Source: Colimorpha_A sp045543555 (GTDB lineage Bacteria > Bacillota > Clostridia > Oscillospirales > CAG-272). Taken from it: a DNA stretch of 64,000 nucleotides. Each line of letters starts with the position of its first letter. Within the stretch, counting starts at the first letter, position 1. The position numbers were made by a program, and so were the translations under genes. Where the stretch lies: NCBI GenBank assembly GCA_045543555.1, contig JAZQMQ010000016.1, positions 1 to 64,000 of the forward strand. Direction: 5' to 3'. This document shows, piece by piece, positions 1 through 7,573 of the stretch. The notes under the pieces are model-generated. The model had not been told where the DNA came from. It saw nothing but the letters and a program-made list of their open reading frames with translations, and ran no database searches.

Positions 1-165
1 AAAAGAGGACGCAACGCCCACGGGATCGCGATCCCCAAAAGCGCGTCGGCGTCGCAGTACAGGAGAGCTACAGGGCTTGAAGCGCTGTTCGGATATCTGT
101 ATATAAACGGAAAGACCGAAAGGATGCGGGAGCTTTTTGTAATGGGCTTCTGTATTGAAGAATAA
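1..165 (+). CDS. mrnC: Mini-ribonuclease III, C-terminal part (5' end outside window)
   Basis: The last 54 codons of a gene that begins before the window. Seen: RGRNAHG, then PKSASASQYRRATGLEALFGYLYINGK, shown here as two short blocks (PKSASASQYRRATG and LEALFGYLYINGK), which match the conserved end of Mini-RNase III. The family is a dimeric RNase III catalytic domain without a dsRNA-binding domain and matures 23S rRNA. The stop is TAA at 163-165. The acidic active-site residues would lie upstream and cannot be checked. In many Clostridia mrnC follows cysS; that neighbour is outside the window. Identification rests on this C-terminal signature only. Confidence 0.85.
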   Translation, partial: KRGRNAHGIAIPKSASASQYRRATGLEALFGYLYINGKTERMRELFVMGFCIEE

Positions 166-251
166 TAACAAAAAACGATAAAGGAGAAGCAATTCTGACT
201 TTAAAGAAGTATTGTGAACAGAACCATTTAAATCAAGACAAGGTTTTTGAG

Positions 252-605
252 ATGGTACTTGCAAGAGGCGGCGGTATTCTTCCTACGGTTACCGCGTTTA
301 CAGGATATTTTGCAGAGATCAGGGATGACTGCTTGGTTTGTACGAATGAAAAGCTTAATGTATTCAACAAAGAAATTCCGTTTTCTTCTTTTCAAAGTGC
401 TGAATTCGGTATTGGAAGCGGACAGTTTTGGCTTCAATGCATTGTTGATGGAAGTGAATTCATTTTTTGCTCTCCCAGAAGGAGTTGGAAATCTGCCGCC
501 GCAAAGTTGCTTCTTGAAAAGATAGGCGAAAAGACCGAAATTTCAGATATGAAAGAATACGATCATTACACCGGAAAACTGTTTTTTATCTATATGTTAA
601 AATAA
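252..605 (+). CDS. Hypothetical protein, start uncertain
   Basis: I do not recognise the family. The 117-residue product has no signal peptide or membrane segment and looks rich in beta-strand, with one short helical stretch near the C-terminus (KSAAAKLLLEKIG). ATG at 252 has a short AAGG (240-243) before it. The frame is open further upstream and reads LKKYCEQNHLNQDKVFEMV, which looks like real protein. A better Shine-Dalgarno AAGGAG at 181-186 stands just before ATT (192) and CTG (195), so the true start may be a rare non-AUG codon giving about 137 residues. It follows mrnC by under 90 bases and is closed by a strong terminator. Confidence 0.6.
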   Translation: MVLARGGGILPTVTAFTGYFAEIRDDCLVCTNEKLNVFNKEIPFSSFQSAEFGIGSGQFWLQCIVDGSEFIFCSPRRSWKSAAAKLLLEKIGEKTEISDMKEYDHYTGKLFFIYMLK

Positions 606-652
606 GAACAAACGCACCGCAGATATACAGCGGTGCGTTTGTTCTTGACAAG
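604..652 (+). terminator. Intrinsic terminator
   Basis: A perfect 17-bp stem (604-620 with 630-646, core ACGCACCGC / GCGGTGCGT) with a 9-base loop directly follows the hypothetical gene. The arm ends in TTGTTCTT, giving a T-rich tail. It separates that gene from the promoter at 703. Confidence 0.85.
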
Positions 653-702
653 CACCGATTTACCTTAAGACAACAAAAACGATGTGAAATTCTAAAGCTT
701 TA

Positions 703-731
703 TTGACAAATCAGCGCAGACGTGGTAAAAT
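703..731 (+). promoter_or_regulatory. Sigma-A promoter of the structured leader
   Basis: TTGACA at 703-708, a 17-base spacer, and TAAAAT at 726-731. The predicted transcription start (about 737-739) falls on the first base of the long 5' stem that begins at 738, so the RNA would start directly with the structure. Confidence 0.8.
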
Positions 732-737
732 ATAACC

Positions 738-890
738 GTCACACAATCTAATATTTTTTAGTATTTGGCGGAAACTATCCTTGGTAAAAGGTGTTTCCTT
801 TTTCTCATATCCGCTAATGCTGAAAAGAGATTGTGTGACAACAATGAAGGAACACTTTTTCGGTGCGTTCCTTCTTGGAGCGCACTTTTT
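738..890 (+). ncRNA. Structured leader or small RNA with attenuator-like terminator
   Basis: Seen: P1 is a perfect 12-bp pairing of 738-749 with 828-839. Inside it P2 pairs 760-772 with 810-821 (12 pairs, one bulged T), capped by a small hairpin with CCTT/AAGG at 779-782/788-791. Downstream, GAAGGAAC (846-853) can pair with GTTCCTTC (867-874). Alternatively GTGCGTTCC (863-871) pairs with GGAGCGCAC (877-885), followed by TTTTT (886-890), an intrinsic terminator. The last two pairings exclude each other, as antiterminator and terminator do. By eye it does not match any riboswitch class or T-box that I know. It could be an attenuating leader for the gene at 910 or a free RNA of about 150 bases. 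Confidence 0.65.
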
Positions 891-909
891 ATGTGCTGAG
901 GGGGTATAT

Positions 910-1059
910 ATGAACAACGGTATTCCAAAAAAGATAATGGATATTACGGGCGTAGAGCTTATACCCGGAGAGTCTGCTGCTTGCCTTGGAAACGGGAAAT
1001 CGGGCTTTGAATGCTGTTGCGACGAGTGTGACTTTTTTGCTTTGCTTTCACGAATTTGA
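910..1059 (+). CDS. Small cysteine-rich protein (49 aa)
   Basis: ATG at 910 is preceded by GAGGGGG (899-905) at good spacing. The 49-residue product starts MNNGIPKKIMDITG and carries five cysteines, four of them in the motif ECCCDEC near the C-terminus, which suggests metal or Fe-S binding or disulfides. There is no signal peptide. I do not recognise a named family. It is the first gene after the structured leader and its terminator, so its expression should depend on read-through. A longer frame open from 781 is ruled out as the start because it would run through the leader RNA. Confidence 0.65.
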   Translation: MNNGIPKKIMDITGVELIPGESAACLGNGKSGFECCCDECDFFALLSRI

Positions 1060-1118
1060 TCCAACGAGCAAAAAACAGAACCTAAAAACAGGATCGATTG
1101 ATATTAAAAAAGAAAAAT

Positions 1119-1151
1119 AAAGGCACTTATGACAAGTTCATAAGTGCCTTT
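1119..1151. terminator. Bidirectional terminator
   Basis: A 14-bp perfect stem, AAAGGCACTTATGA (1119-1132) with its complement (1138-1151), loop CAAGT. It lies between the Cys-rich gene and the convergent small membrane protein gene. An A-rich run on one side and T-rich on the other let it serve both strands. Confidence 0.85.
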
Positions 1152-1154
1152 GAG

Positions 1155-1355
1155 TTATTTCTTGCAAAGAGAGCAGAGCTTTTTCTTTGCAAGGGAACAA
1201 AGTTCCCTTCCGCGTCCGCCGTCGACACCGTAGGTTCTGCCCAAAAATGAGCCATCATCTCCAAGTTGACAGGGGGTGACGGTTATGATTCCGAGCAGAA
1301 TGAGGATCGCGAGAACGCAGAGAAAGATCTTAATATGCATGCAGATTATCTTCAT
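1155..1355 (-). CDS. Small membrane protein, unknown
   Basis: A 66-residue frame. Residues about 5-28 (IKIFLCVLAILILLGIITVT) form a membrane segment or uncleaved signal anchor. The rest is short and basic, with three cysteines and LCSL repeated near the end. GGAGAA precedes the start at a workable distance. It sits 21 bases downstream of spoIIP on the same strand and may be the last gene of that transcript. I do not recognise a family, and it could be non-functional. Confidence 0.45.
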   Translation of the reverse strand: MKIICMHIKIFLCVLAILILLGIITVTPCQLGDDGSFLGRTYGVDGGRGRELCSLAKKKLCSLCKK

Positions 1356-1376
1356 TATTATTCTCCTTGATGAGCG

Positions 1377-2489
1377 TTACTGATATAGCTTAAGGTCGCT
1401 TAAGATCATGGAACTGAGGACGTCTCCTAAGATCTTAGTCGAATTAAGCGCTTCCTTTAAGGTGTTTGCACAGGTGCCTACCTCAATAAGAGCCCCAACG
1501 TATGGGTACTGCTGATTGTAGGAGGACTGCTTTATCGATATCGGACGCACAAGATTGTTAAGCCTCGAGCAGAGATAATACTGCGCGTTTACCGCAAAGG
1601 ACATACAACGTTTCCATGTTTTGTGGTTTGCCCCTGCGCTGTCGGTGCCAACTACAAACATTATCTGTGCAAGCGGTGTGCTTTCGTCGTATGTAACCGT
1701 TTTATATACCGAGGTGTCGCTTACAAGCGCATCGCGGTGTATGTCGAAGCAATATTTTATAGATGGATATTTTTTGAGATACTCTTTTATCGATTTTGCG
1801 GAATTGTTATAAGCGGTATTGTAGGATCCGTCATCGTGCATCACGGTGTCGTGAAGGGTGGGTATTCCGTTTGCGTTTAAAATGTCGCACAAAGCTTTAC
1901 CGACCGCCACGACGTTCTCGTTTATGTTTCTTGAGCGCGGAAGGGAAGCGGGGGAATAGGATGTCTTTCCTTCCTTGGCATAACCTTCTGTACCGTGGGT
2001 ATGATATATCAATACTATGGGCTCGGAAGGATCGTAGCTTTTGTCATTTTGGAGCTTAATATCCTTCATCGTAAGGTAATCCGAGATCTTGAAGGCATAG
2101 GAGGTGTTGTTTTTTATAAGAACTCCCTCCGGAACGGGATTTTTGCTTAAATCGGTATTAACTATTTTCAGTTCGCCGTCGGGTGTGGGGAGGGGATCCG
2201 AAATGAAAAGCTTATCGTATATGCCAAGCCCGAGCGGATATTCTCTGTCGTATATAATTTGCTGATATTCAGGCGGCAGCTCGTCGGCACCGGACATCAG
2301 CTCATCCTCCGTAGGGAGCTGCTCTGTCTGAACGTCGGGCTCTGCCGCGCGGAAAAGACTGCCCATTTGGCTTGCAAGCATAATGGCGCAGGCGGTTATA
2401 ACGGCAGTGAGTCTTACCGTATCCTTGAGAAGCACTATTGGATCGTGCTTAAGCGACTCTTTTATATAGGAAAAAACTTTGCTTTTCAA
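1377..2489 (-). CDS. spoIIP: Stage II sporulation protein P
   Basis: SpoIIP is the amidase/endopeptidase of the SpoIID-SpoIIM-SpoIIP complex that thins septal peptidoglycan for engulfment. Seen: a basic N-terminus, one membrane segment (LTAVITACAIMLASQMG), then the catalytic domain with IVLIYHTHGTEGY, FDIHRDAL and ALIEVGTC, holding the His/Glu zinc-ligand candidates. I choose TTG at 2489 because AAAGGAG stands at 2499-2505 just before it. The upstream TTG at 2534 has no ribosome site and would add 15 residues. The product is 370 residues. It follows gpr by 54 bases on the same strand, the usual gpr-spoIIP order. Confidence 0.93.
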   Translation of the reverse strand: MKSKVFSYIKESLKHDPIVLLKDTVRLTAVITACAIMLASQMGSLFRAAEPDVQTEQLPTEDELMSGADELPPEYQQIIYDREYPLGLGIYDKLFISDPLPTPDGELKIVNTDLSKNPVPEGVLIKNNTSYAFKISDYLTMKDIKLQNDKSYDPSEPIVLIYHTHGTEGYAKEGKTSYSPASLPRSRNINENVVAVGKALCDILNANGIPTLHDTVMHDDGSYNTAYNNSAKSIKEYLKKYPSIKYCFDIHRDALVSDTSVYKTVTYDESTPLAQIMFVVGTDSAGANHKTWKRCMSFAVNAQYYLCSRLNNLVRPISIKQSSYNQQYPYVGALIEVGTCANTLKEALNSTKILGDVLSSMILSDLKLYQ

Positions 2490-2543
2490 TTTACCGTTCT
2501 CCTTTAATTGAAATCGGTAAATTATATTAGTCAAACGCAGCTT

Positions 2544-3425
2544 TTATACCGAAAATGCCATTGTGAGAGCCGAACTTAAAAGCCGAGACGTTTCGTATAT
2601 TACTGTATCTGCATCCTTGAGCGTTACAAAGAAGCTTTTGCCGTTTTCGAGCTCTTTTTCAAGCGAAGGGGTAAGTGACGTGATCCCCGCCCTTCCAAGC
2701 ATCCCGAAAACAAGGGTTGAGGAATCCACGACTGTGGGTATTCCGATGGAAATTACAGGCACTCCGAGTGTGTCATAGCTCAGCGCTCTTCTTCTGTTAC
2801 CGATACCCGATCCGGGAGCGATTCCGTTATCGGATAGCTGAACGGTTGTTCCAAGACGCTCCACGTCCCTTGCGGCAAGGGCATCAATACATACAACAAG
2901 CGATGGCTTTACCGTATCGACAGCACTTTTTATAAGATCTGCCGCTTCTATGCCCGTTTGCCCCGTTACGCCGGGAGTGAGGGCTGATAATGTGAGCGAT
3001 CCGAGTTTCGAAAATAACTGCGGATCGTGATCCTTTATGTGTCTGTTTACGGTAATTCCCTTAACCGTGAGAGGACCTACAGCGTCCGAGGTTATAAATC
3101 TGTTTCCGAGGCCAACGATGAGGATCGAATCGGGCTTTTGAACCAGGGAATACATAATCTCCGTAAGTGTGTCTGAAATAACCCTTGAGGCATTCTCAAA
3201 CCGTTGATCAGAGTCGAGCCAGATCTGTCCGATATTGATATTGACGTATCTGCCGATGGGCTTACCTAAAAGCTCGGATGCTTTCTTTGTGAATATATCA
3301 ATTTTGCAGACCTTAAAAGATAGGCTGTCATATTCTCTTATTTCAAGACCTTCAACCGAGCTCGTTTCCTCGCTTTCAAATTCAAGCGCAATGTCCGTAC
3401 GGCTGAATTGGCGTCTGTTGTTCAT
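2544..3425 (-). CDS. gpr: Germination protease GPR
   Basis: GPR degrades the small acid-soluble spore proteins early in germination. It is made as a zymogen in the forespore. Seen: RTDIALEFE at the N-terminus, LIVGLGNRFITSDAVGP, CIDALAARDVERLGTTVQ and SDNGIAPGSGIGNRR, which are hallmark GPR blocks. The aspartates of SDAVGP and CIDALAA are the likely acid-protease pair, by family knowledge. ATG at 3425 is preceded by GGAG at 7 bases; the longer start at 3443 has no such site. The 293-residue product is a little shorter than Bacillus GPR (about 370). Confidence 0.95.
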   Translation of the reverse strand: MNNRRQFSRTDIALEFESEETSSVEGLEIREYDSLSFKVCKIDIFTKKASELLGKPIGRYVNINIGQIWLDSDQRFENASRVISDTLTEIMYSLVQKPDSILIVGLGNRFITSDAVGPLTVKGITVNRHIKDHDPQLFSKLGSLTLSALTPGVTGQTGIEAADLIKSAVDTVKPSLVVCIDALAARDVERLGTTVQLSDNGIAPGSGIGNRRRALSYDTLGVPVISIGIPTVVDSSTLVFGMLGRAGITSLTPSLEKELENGKSFFVTLKDADTVIYETSRLLSSALTMAFSV

Positions 3426-3517
3426 CGCTTTTCTCCATTTCAACTTTGTTTTGGCATTATTATTTCGTAATTTTGACCGAATATACCATCAAATTGCACA
3501 AAAAAACAAGTCAAAGA

Positions 3518-3533
3518 TTGGTCATTTGACCAA
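3518..3533. promoter_or_regulatory. Palindrome between gpr and the solute-binding gene
   Basis: TTGGTCA-TT-TGACCAA is a perfect 16-base dyad. It lies about 90 bases before the gpr start and about 35 bases upstream of the -35 of the divergent gene. The geometry suits an operator, but no regulator can be named. Confidence 0.35.
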
Positions 3534-3568
3534 AACTTGAAAAAACGGGAAAAAGGATAAAATATGTG

Positions 3569-3597
3569 TTGATTAAAAATAAAAAAAGTGCTATAAT
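3569..3597 (+). promoter_or_regulatory. Sigma-A promoter of the solute-binding gene
   Basis: TTGATT at 3569-3574, a 17-base spacer, and TATAAT at 3592-3597. This leaves a 5' UTR of about 70 bases. Confidence 0.7.
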
Positions 3598-3672
3598 GTA
3601 TAAGTAATAAAATCGGAATATTGTAGTTATATCCGATTATACGCATTTACTCTCAGGGGGAATACCATAAAA

Positions 3673-5445
3673 ATGAAAAAGTTTATTGCATTAGCGCTTT
3701 GCATCGTAACGATACTTTCACTGTTTGCGGGCTGTAGCAAGAAGAGTGACGAGGAGGATAAGGGAGCCGTAATTCCGATTTATCTTACCGAGGAGATCGC
3801 AAACTTCGATCCTGCATACGGTAACCTCGATGATGCTTCCATGAAGCTTATGAGTCTTCTTTACGAGGGCCTTTTTAAGTATGATTCCAACGGAAAGGTA
3901 GTAAAGGCTCAGGCAAAGTCCATAAAGAAGCTTGATAAGCCCTCCAAGGACTACTATGCTATCGAGATCACACTCAAGAATACCAAGTGGTCCGACGGAA
4001 CTCCCGTAATGGCTTCTGATTACATCTATGCTTGGAAGAGAATTCTTGAGTCCGATTTCAGAGGCGAGGCTGCCAATATGCTCTTCTGCATTAAGAATGC
4101 AAGAAACGTACATAACGGTGACGCAACCGTCGACGATCTCGGTATCACCGACGTTTCTCAGAAGATAATCAGAATCGAGTTTGAGGGCAAGACCGATTAT
4201 AATCAGTTCTATGAGTACCTCGCAAGCCCCATGCTCGTTCCGCTCCGTGAGTTCCAGGTAGGACGTGTTCCTGCAGACTGGTCCTCCAACTCCTCTATCA
4301 TGGTTTCAAACGGTCCGTTCATGGTTCGTTCCTACGTTGCAGAGAAAAAGCTCATTCTCGAGCGTAACAGCCACTACTTCCGTAAAGCTGGAGAACCTCT
4401 CGACGAGAGCGTTACTCCTTACCGTCTTGAGGTAAACTTCCTTGCAACTCCCGAGGAAATCGTAGAGGCGTTCAACACGGGCGCACTTGTATTCAACGGA
4501 AGCATTCCGCTTGCAAACCGTAAGGAGCTTCTCGACGCAGGAAAGCTCACTGTAACAAACACAATGTCTGTTATGTCCTGCATCTTCAACACCAAAAACG
4601 AGCTTCTCGCTGACGCAAGCGTCAGAAACGCTCTTTCCCTTGCACTCGACAGAAATAAGATCGCAGAGATCATAACCTTCGGTAAGCCCATTGAGGGACT
4701 TATAGGTAACGGCGTGTTCAACACCTCAAACGGTAAGGGCAAGGATACCTTCCGTAAAAAGGGTGAGGCTCTCATCTCTGCAACCGCAGATGTGAGCAAG
4801 GCGCAGACGCTTCTCGCAGGAAAGACCGGCAAGATCAATCTCGTTGTAAGAGATAACGAACAGGATAAGGCTGTTGGCGAATACATCAAGAGCGTATGGG
4901 AAGCTCTTGGATTTGAAGTTTCGGTTAAGGCTCAGGGCGTATCCGAGTATAAGGACGCAAACGAGCTTACTCTCGTTAAGGATAAGTACAATATGGTATA
5001 CGAGAAGGGCAACTTCGACGTTATCCTTGTTGATTACCTTATGTTCGCTACCGATGCTTTCGGTAACCTTGCTTCCTTCGCAAAAACATTTGCGGGCGGC
5101 GCAATGAACATGGACGTTGAGGACGGAAATTATCAGCTCACTCCTCATATCAGCGGATACGACAATCCCGAATATGACGCTCTCATCGAAGAGGCATACA
5201 AGGAGACCGACGACAATAAGAGAGCAGATCTTCTCCACAAGGCAGAAAAGATGCTCCTCACAGATATGCCCATCACTCCTCTTGTAGAGCTTCAGAACGC
5301 TTGCACTAAGGGAAGCGACCTGGTAGGTGTTAAGACAAACTACTACGGTTCTTTCATCTTCACAAAGGTAGTGCTCAAGAATCGCTTCAAGTATGAGACC
5401 ACCGAGGAAGAAGAGACAACTGCTGAAACTACAGAAGCAAAATAA
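3673..5445 (+). CDS. Peptide ABC transporter substrate-binding lipoprotein (family 5)
   Basis: An extracellular solute-binding protein of the OppA/DppA type (SBP_bac_5), 590 residues. Seen: a lipoprotein signal peptide ending LFAGC, so the mature protein is anchored at Cys21. Then come a family-5 start (IPIYLTEEIANFDPAYGNLDDAS), YEGLFKYDSNGKVV, KWSDGTPVMASDYIYAWKR, and a Glu/Thr-rich tail. No permease or ATPase genes lie beside it, so it must use a transporter encoded elsewhere or act alone. It has its own promoter and a terminator after it. Codon use is biased toward a narrow set, suggesting strong expression. Confidence 0.9.
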   Translation: MKKFIALALCIVTILSLFAGCSKKSDEEDKGAVIPIYLTEEIANFDPAYGNLDDASMKLMSLLYEGLFKYDSNGKVVKAQAKSIKKLDKPSKDYYAIEITLKNTKWSDGTPVMASDYIYAWKRILESDFRGEAANMLFCIKNARNVHNGDATVDDLGITDVSQKIIRIEFEGKTDYNQFYEYLASPMLVPLREFQVGRVPADWSSNSSIMVSNGPFMVRSYVAEKKLILERNSHYFRKAGEPLDESVTPYRLEVNFLATPEEIVEAFNTGALVFNGSIPLANRKELLDAGKLTVTNTMSVMSCIFNTKNELLADASVRNALSLALDRNKIAEIITFGKPIEGLIGNGVFNTSNGKGKDTFRKKGEALISATADVSKAQTLLAGKTGKINLVVRDNEQDKAVGEYIKSVWEALGFEVSVKAQGVSEYKDANELTLVKDKYNMVYEKGNFDVILVDYLMFATDAFGNLASFAKTFAGGAMNMDVEDGNYQLTPHISGYDNPEYDALIEEAYKETDDNKRADLLHKAEKMLLTDMPITPLVELQNACTKGSDLVGVKTNYYGSFIFTKVVLKNRFKYETTEEEETTAETTEAK

Positions 5446-5467
5446 GATCAATAATACCGATCAAAGC

Positions 5468-5500
5468 GGGGAAGCCTCAGTTGAGGTTTCCCCGTGGTTT
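5468..5500 (+). terminator. Hairpin after the solute-binding gene
   Basis: GGGGAAGCCTCA pairs with TGAGGTTTCCCC (5468-5493, one G-T pair). A modest T-rich stretch follows. It probably lowers read-through into the DUF4364 gene. Confidence 0.6.
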
Positions 5501-5530
5501 TCCCTCTCAAAAAAACGAAAGGAGAGAAAT

Positions 5531-6082
5531 ATGCCGACACAGCTTCGCGATAAAAATGATATAAAAATATTTATCCTGCATCTTCTCAGTCATATAGGCT
5601 ATGAGTTGGATTTCGTAAGTATAAACGATATCGTCGTCCAGGACGGCTACGTCGGATATTTCGATTTTGCGGAATGCTTTGCAGAGCTTCTTGAAACGGG
5701 AAATATAGAGGAGCTCCCGGCTGAGGAGGGAACTGAGGAAAAGTACAGAATAACCGATCAGGGTGTTCGTGTAGCAGAAAGCCTCGATAGCAGAATACTT
5801 CCCGCAATAAGAGAAAAAAGCGTTAAAAGCGCAATGAGATTCCTTTCCTTCAGAGAACGAGGAGCAAAGGTCAAGTTCGATTTTGAACCACTTCCGAACG
5901 GAAGATTTATTGCCACATGCCTTATTACCGAAAAGGATAAGGAGGTGCTTAAAACGTCGGTCCTCGTTGAAAGCACGACACAGCTTGAGAGAATCAGACG
6001 AAATTTCTACGATAAGCCGGAGGTGGTTTACCGAGGAATAATGGCTGTTCTTACCGGTGAAGTTAATTATCTTATTGAATAA
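5531..6082 (+). CDS. DUF4364 family protein (winged-helix type)
   Basis: 183 residues, probably a DNA-binding regulator. The DUF4364 family is widespread in Clostridia and is related to winged-helix/PadR-like proteins; its target is unknown. Seen: an N-terminal helix-rich part (DIKIFILHLLSHIGYELDF) followed by KYRITDQGVRVAESL, a typical winged-helix turn, and a C-terminal alpha/beta part. ATG at 5531 follows AAAGGAGAGAAAT. A longer frame from 5393 overlaps the upstream gene and its terminator and is not used. A terminator follows. Confidence 0.8.
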   Translation: MPTQLRDKNDIKIFILHLLSHIGYELDFVSINDIVVQDGYVGYFDFAECFAELLETGNIEELPAEEGTEEKYRITDQGVRVAESLDSRILPAIREKSVKSAMRFLSFRERGAKVKFDFEPLPNGRFIATCLITEKDKEVLKTSVLVESTTQLERIRRNFYDKPEVVYRGIMAVLTGEVNYLIE

Positions 6083-6103
6083 ATGTATATTTTTCTTTTG
6101 AAT

Positions 6104-6130
6104 TCCCGACATAAATCGGGAGTTTTTTGT
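6104..6130 (+). terminator. Intrinsic terminator after DUF4364 gene
   Basis: TCCCGA (6104-6109) pairs with TCGGGA (6116-6121), followed by GTTTTTTGTTTT. Confidence 0.75.
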
Positions 6131-6234
6131 TTTATTATTCCAAATTTACAGGTTAAAATAGCCAAAAAACCGTTAAATTTATGGACAATATTAACAAAAA
6201 AGAAAAAAATCATTAAAAATTTGTTGAAAGTGTA

Positions 6235-6262
6235 TTGACAAACACTGTTTTGGTGGTATAAT
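6235..6262 (+). promoter_or_regulatory. Sigma-A promoter of the sigma-factor gene
   Basis: TTGACA at 6235-6240, a 16-base spacer, and TATAAT at 6257-6262. The start of transcription is expected near 6269, which excludes GTG 6267 as the translation start of the next gene. Confidence 0.8.
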
Positions 6263-6290
6263 TATAGTGATCATTGATGGAGGGGTATCT

Positions 6291-6824
6291 TTGTCCAAAG
6301 AGCTTATTGTTGCAGCAAGAAACGGAAGCGATGTTGCTTTTTCCGAACTAACTGAAAAGTACAGACCCCTTATTGAGACTATGACCGAAAAATACAGTAG
6401 ATCGATTGAGGGGTTCGAAGCTGATCGAGATGATCTGCGGCAGGAGTCCTCTGTTGTTTTTTATAAGGCGGTTATGACCTACGATCTTGATCAAAGTGCG
6501 GTTTCTTTCGGGCTTTATGCGAAGATCTGCATAAGAAATCGTTTAATAAGCCTCCTACGTTCTTCAAAGAGCAAAAGAAAGATCATACGCGGAGATGCCG
6601 AAGAGAAAATCGGCAAAGCGCGTGAGGTATTCTTTGACAGGGAAGAACTTGAGCAGCTTACCCGAGATGTTCTTTCGCGAAAAGAGAGAGAAATATTCCT
6701 CATGTATGCCGATGGCAAAAGCTATGCGGAGATATCCTCGACCCTCGGTATCGTCGAAAAGTCGGTCGATAACGCGCTTTTCCGCGCGAAAAAGAAGCTC
6801 CGGATTCATTACTCGGAGCACTGA
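6291..6824 (+). CDS. Sigma-70 family factor, SigH-like
   Basis: An RNA polymerase sigma factor of 177 residues with region 2 (DLRQESSVVFYKAVMTYDL, then FGLYAKICIRNRLISLLRS) and region 4 (LTRDVLSRKEREIFLMYADG, SYAEISSTLGIVEKSVDNAL). The fold and length resemble SigH/Spo0H or stress factors. I choose TTG at 6291 because GGAGGGG lies at 6279-6285; the frame's GTG at 6267 precedes the expected transcription start. No anti-sigma gene is adjacent. The role is inferred from family only; it could be the sporulation SigH or a paralogue. Confidence 0.85.
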   Translation: MSKELIVAARNGSDVAFSELTEKYRPLIETMTEKYSRSIEGFEADRDDLRQESSVVFYKAVMTYDLDQSAVSFGLYAKICIRNRLISLLRSSKSKRKIIRGDAEEKIGKAREVFFDREELEQLTRDVLSRKEREIFLMYADGKSYAEISSTLGIVEKSVDNALFRAKKKLRIHYSEH

Positions 6825-6942
6825 AAAAGTTAATATGCCTTGATAGCTTAAGCAAAGCGTTGAATCAGAAAATGAGGCAAAGATGGCGGTGACACTCCGT
6901 CGAAGGGCAGAAAATTACCATATTTTAAAGCGAGGTACCAAA

Positions 6943-7218
6943 ATGTACGAAGACAAGACTCTTAAGTGTAAGGACTGCGGAAACGAGTTCGTATTCACCG
7001 CAGGCGAGCAGGAGTTCTATGCAGAGAGAGGCTTCCAGAACGAGCCCCAGAGATGCAAGCCCTGCCGTGATGCACGAAAGAACGCAGGTCAGGCAAGAAA
7101 GGAATTCTTCACCGCTGTTTGCGCAAACTGCGGCGGAGAGGCTAAGGTTCCCTTCGAGCCTAAGAACGACAGACCCGTATACTGCAGCGAGTGCTACGCT
7201 GCTATGAAGCAGCAGTAA
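6943..7218 (+). CDS. Zinc-ribbon domain protein (CxxC-CxxC)
   Basis: 91 residues with four paired cysteine knuckles: CKDCG and CKPCR in the first half, and CANCG and CSEC in the second. Between them is a conserved block FTAGEQEFYAERGF, typical of the probable zinc-ribbon (zf-trcl) family. It binds zinc and has no known enzymatic role. ATG at 6943 follows GCGAGG. The codon bias resembles ribosomal genes, suggesting high expression. It precedes the rpmH cluster but is separated from it by a terminator and a promoter. Confidence 0.85.
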   Translation: MYEDKTLKCKDCGNEFVFTAGEQEFYAERGFQNEPQRCKPCRDARKNAGQARKEFFTAVCANCGGEAKVPFEPKNDRPVYCSECYAAMKQQ

Positions 7219-7262
7219 TTTGCCTTTCGGGGTGTCCCGGAAAACTTACCTTTTCCAAGTCT

Positions 7263-7292
7263 AAGCCCTCCTTTTTGGAGGGCTTTTTCTTT
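7263..7292 (+). terminator. Intrinsic terminator
   Basis: AAGCCCTCC (7263-7271) pairs with GGAGGGCTT (7277-7285), followed by a T-rich run. Confidence 0.9.
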
Positions 7293-7339
7293 TTTTAACA
7301 AAAAAATAAGAAAAAATTTTACCGATTCGAAGAAAACTC

Positions 7340-7369
7340 TTGACAAACGGGTAAAAATGTGTATATAAT
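7340..7369 (+). promoter_or_regulatory. Sigma-A promoter of rpmH
   Basis: TTGACA at 7340-7345, an 18-base spacer, and TATAAT at 7364-7369, about 43 bases before the rpmH start. Confidence 0.85.
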
Positions 7370-7412
7370 ATAGAGTAACGTCATTAAATGCCAAGGAAAA
7401 GGAGTGACAAAA

Positions 7413-7547
7413 ATGCTTAGAACATATCAGCCTAAAAAGCTTCAGAGATCCAAAGAGCACGGCTTCCGCAAGAGAATGAGCACAGCAAACGGAAGAAAGG
7501 TACTGAAGAGAAGACGCGCTAAGGGTAGAGCGAGACTTACTCACTAA
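7413..7547 (+). CDS. rpmH: 50S ribosomal protein L34
   Basis: 44 residues beginning MLRTYQPKKLQRSKEHGFR and ending RRRAKGRARLTH, a complete bacterial L34. GGAG at 7400-7403 stands before ATG 7413. L34 is a small basic protein of the large ribosomal subunit. It heads the conserved rpmH-rnpA-yidD-yidC-jag run. In most bacteria dnaA lies divergently just upstream; here it does not. Confidence 0.97.
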   Translation: MLRTYQPKKLQRSKEHGFRKRMSTANGRKVLKRRRAKGRARLTH

Positions 7548-7573
7548 GTGATACCCGGGAGGGTGAGGTTAAA

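Noticed and set aside
711..1064. 117-codon antisense frame and 92-codon sense frame from 781
   Set aside because: They run through the structured leader. Only the part from ATG 910 has a ribosome site.
1377..2534. spoIIP start at TTG 2534
   Set aside because: It has no ribosome site, while TTG 2489 has AAAGGAG.
4726..5451. 241-codon antisense frame over the solute-binding gene
   Set aside because: It is a shadow of a gene with strong codon bias and lacks a ribosome site.
6267..6290. GTG 6267 as start of the sigma factor
   Set aside because: It falls before the predicted transcription start of its own promoter.
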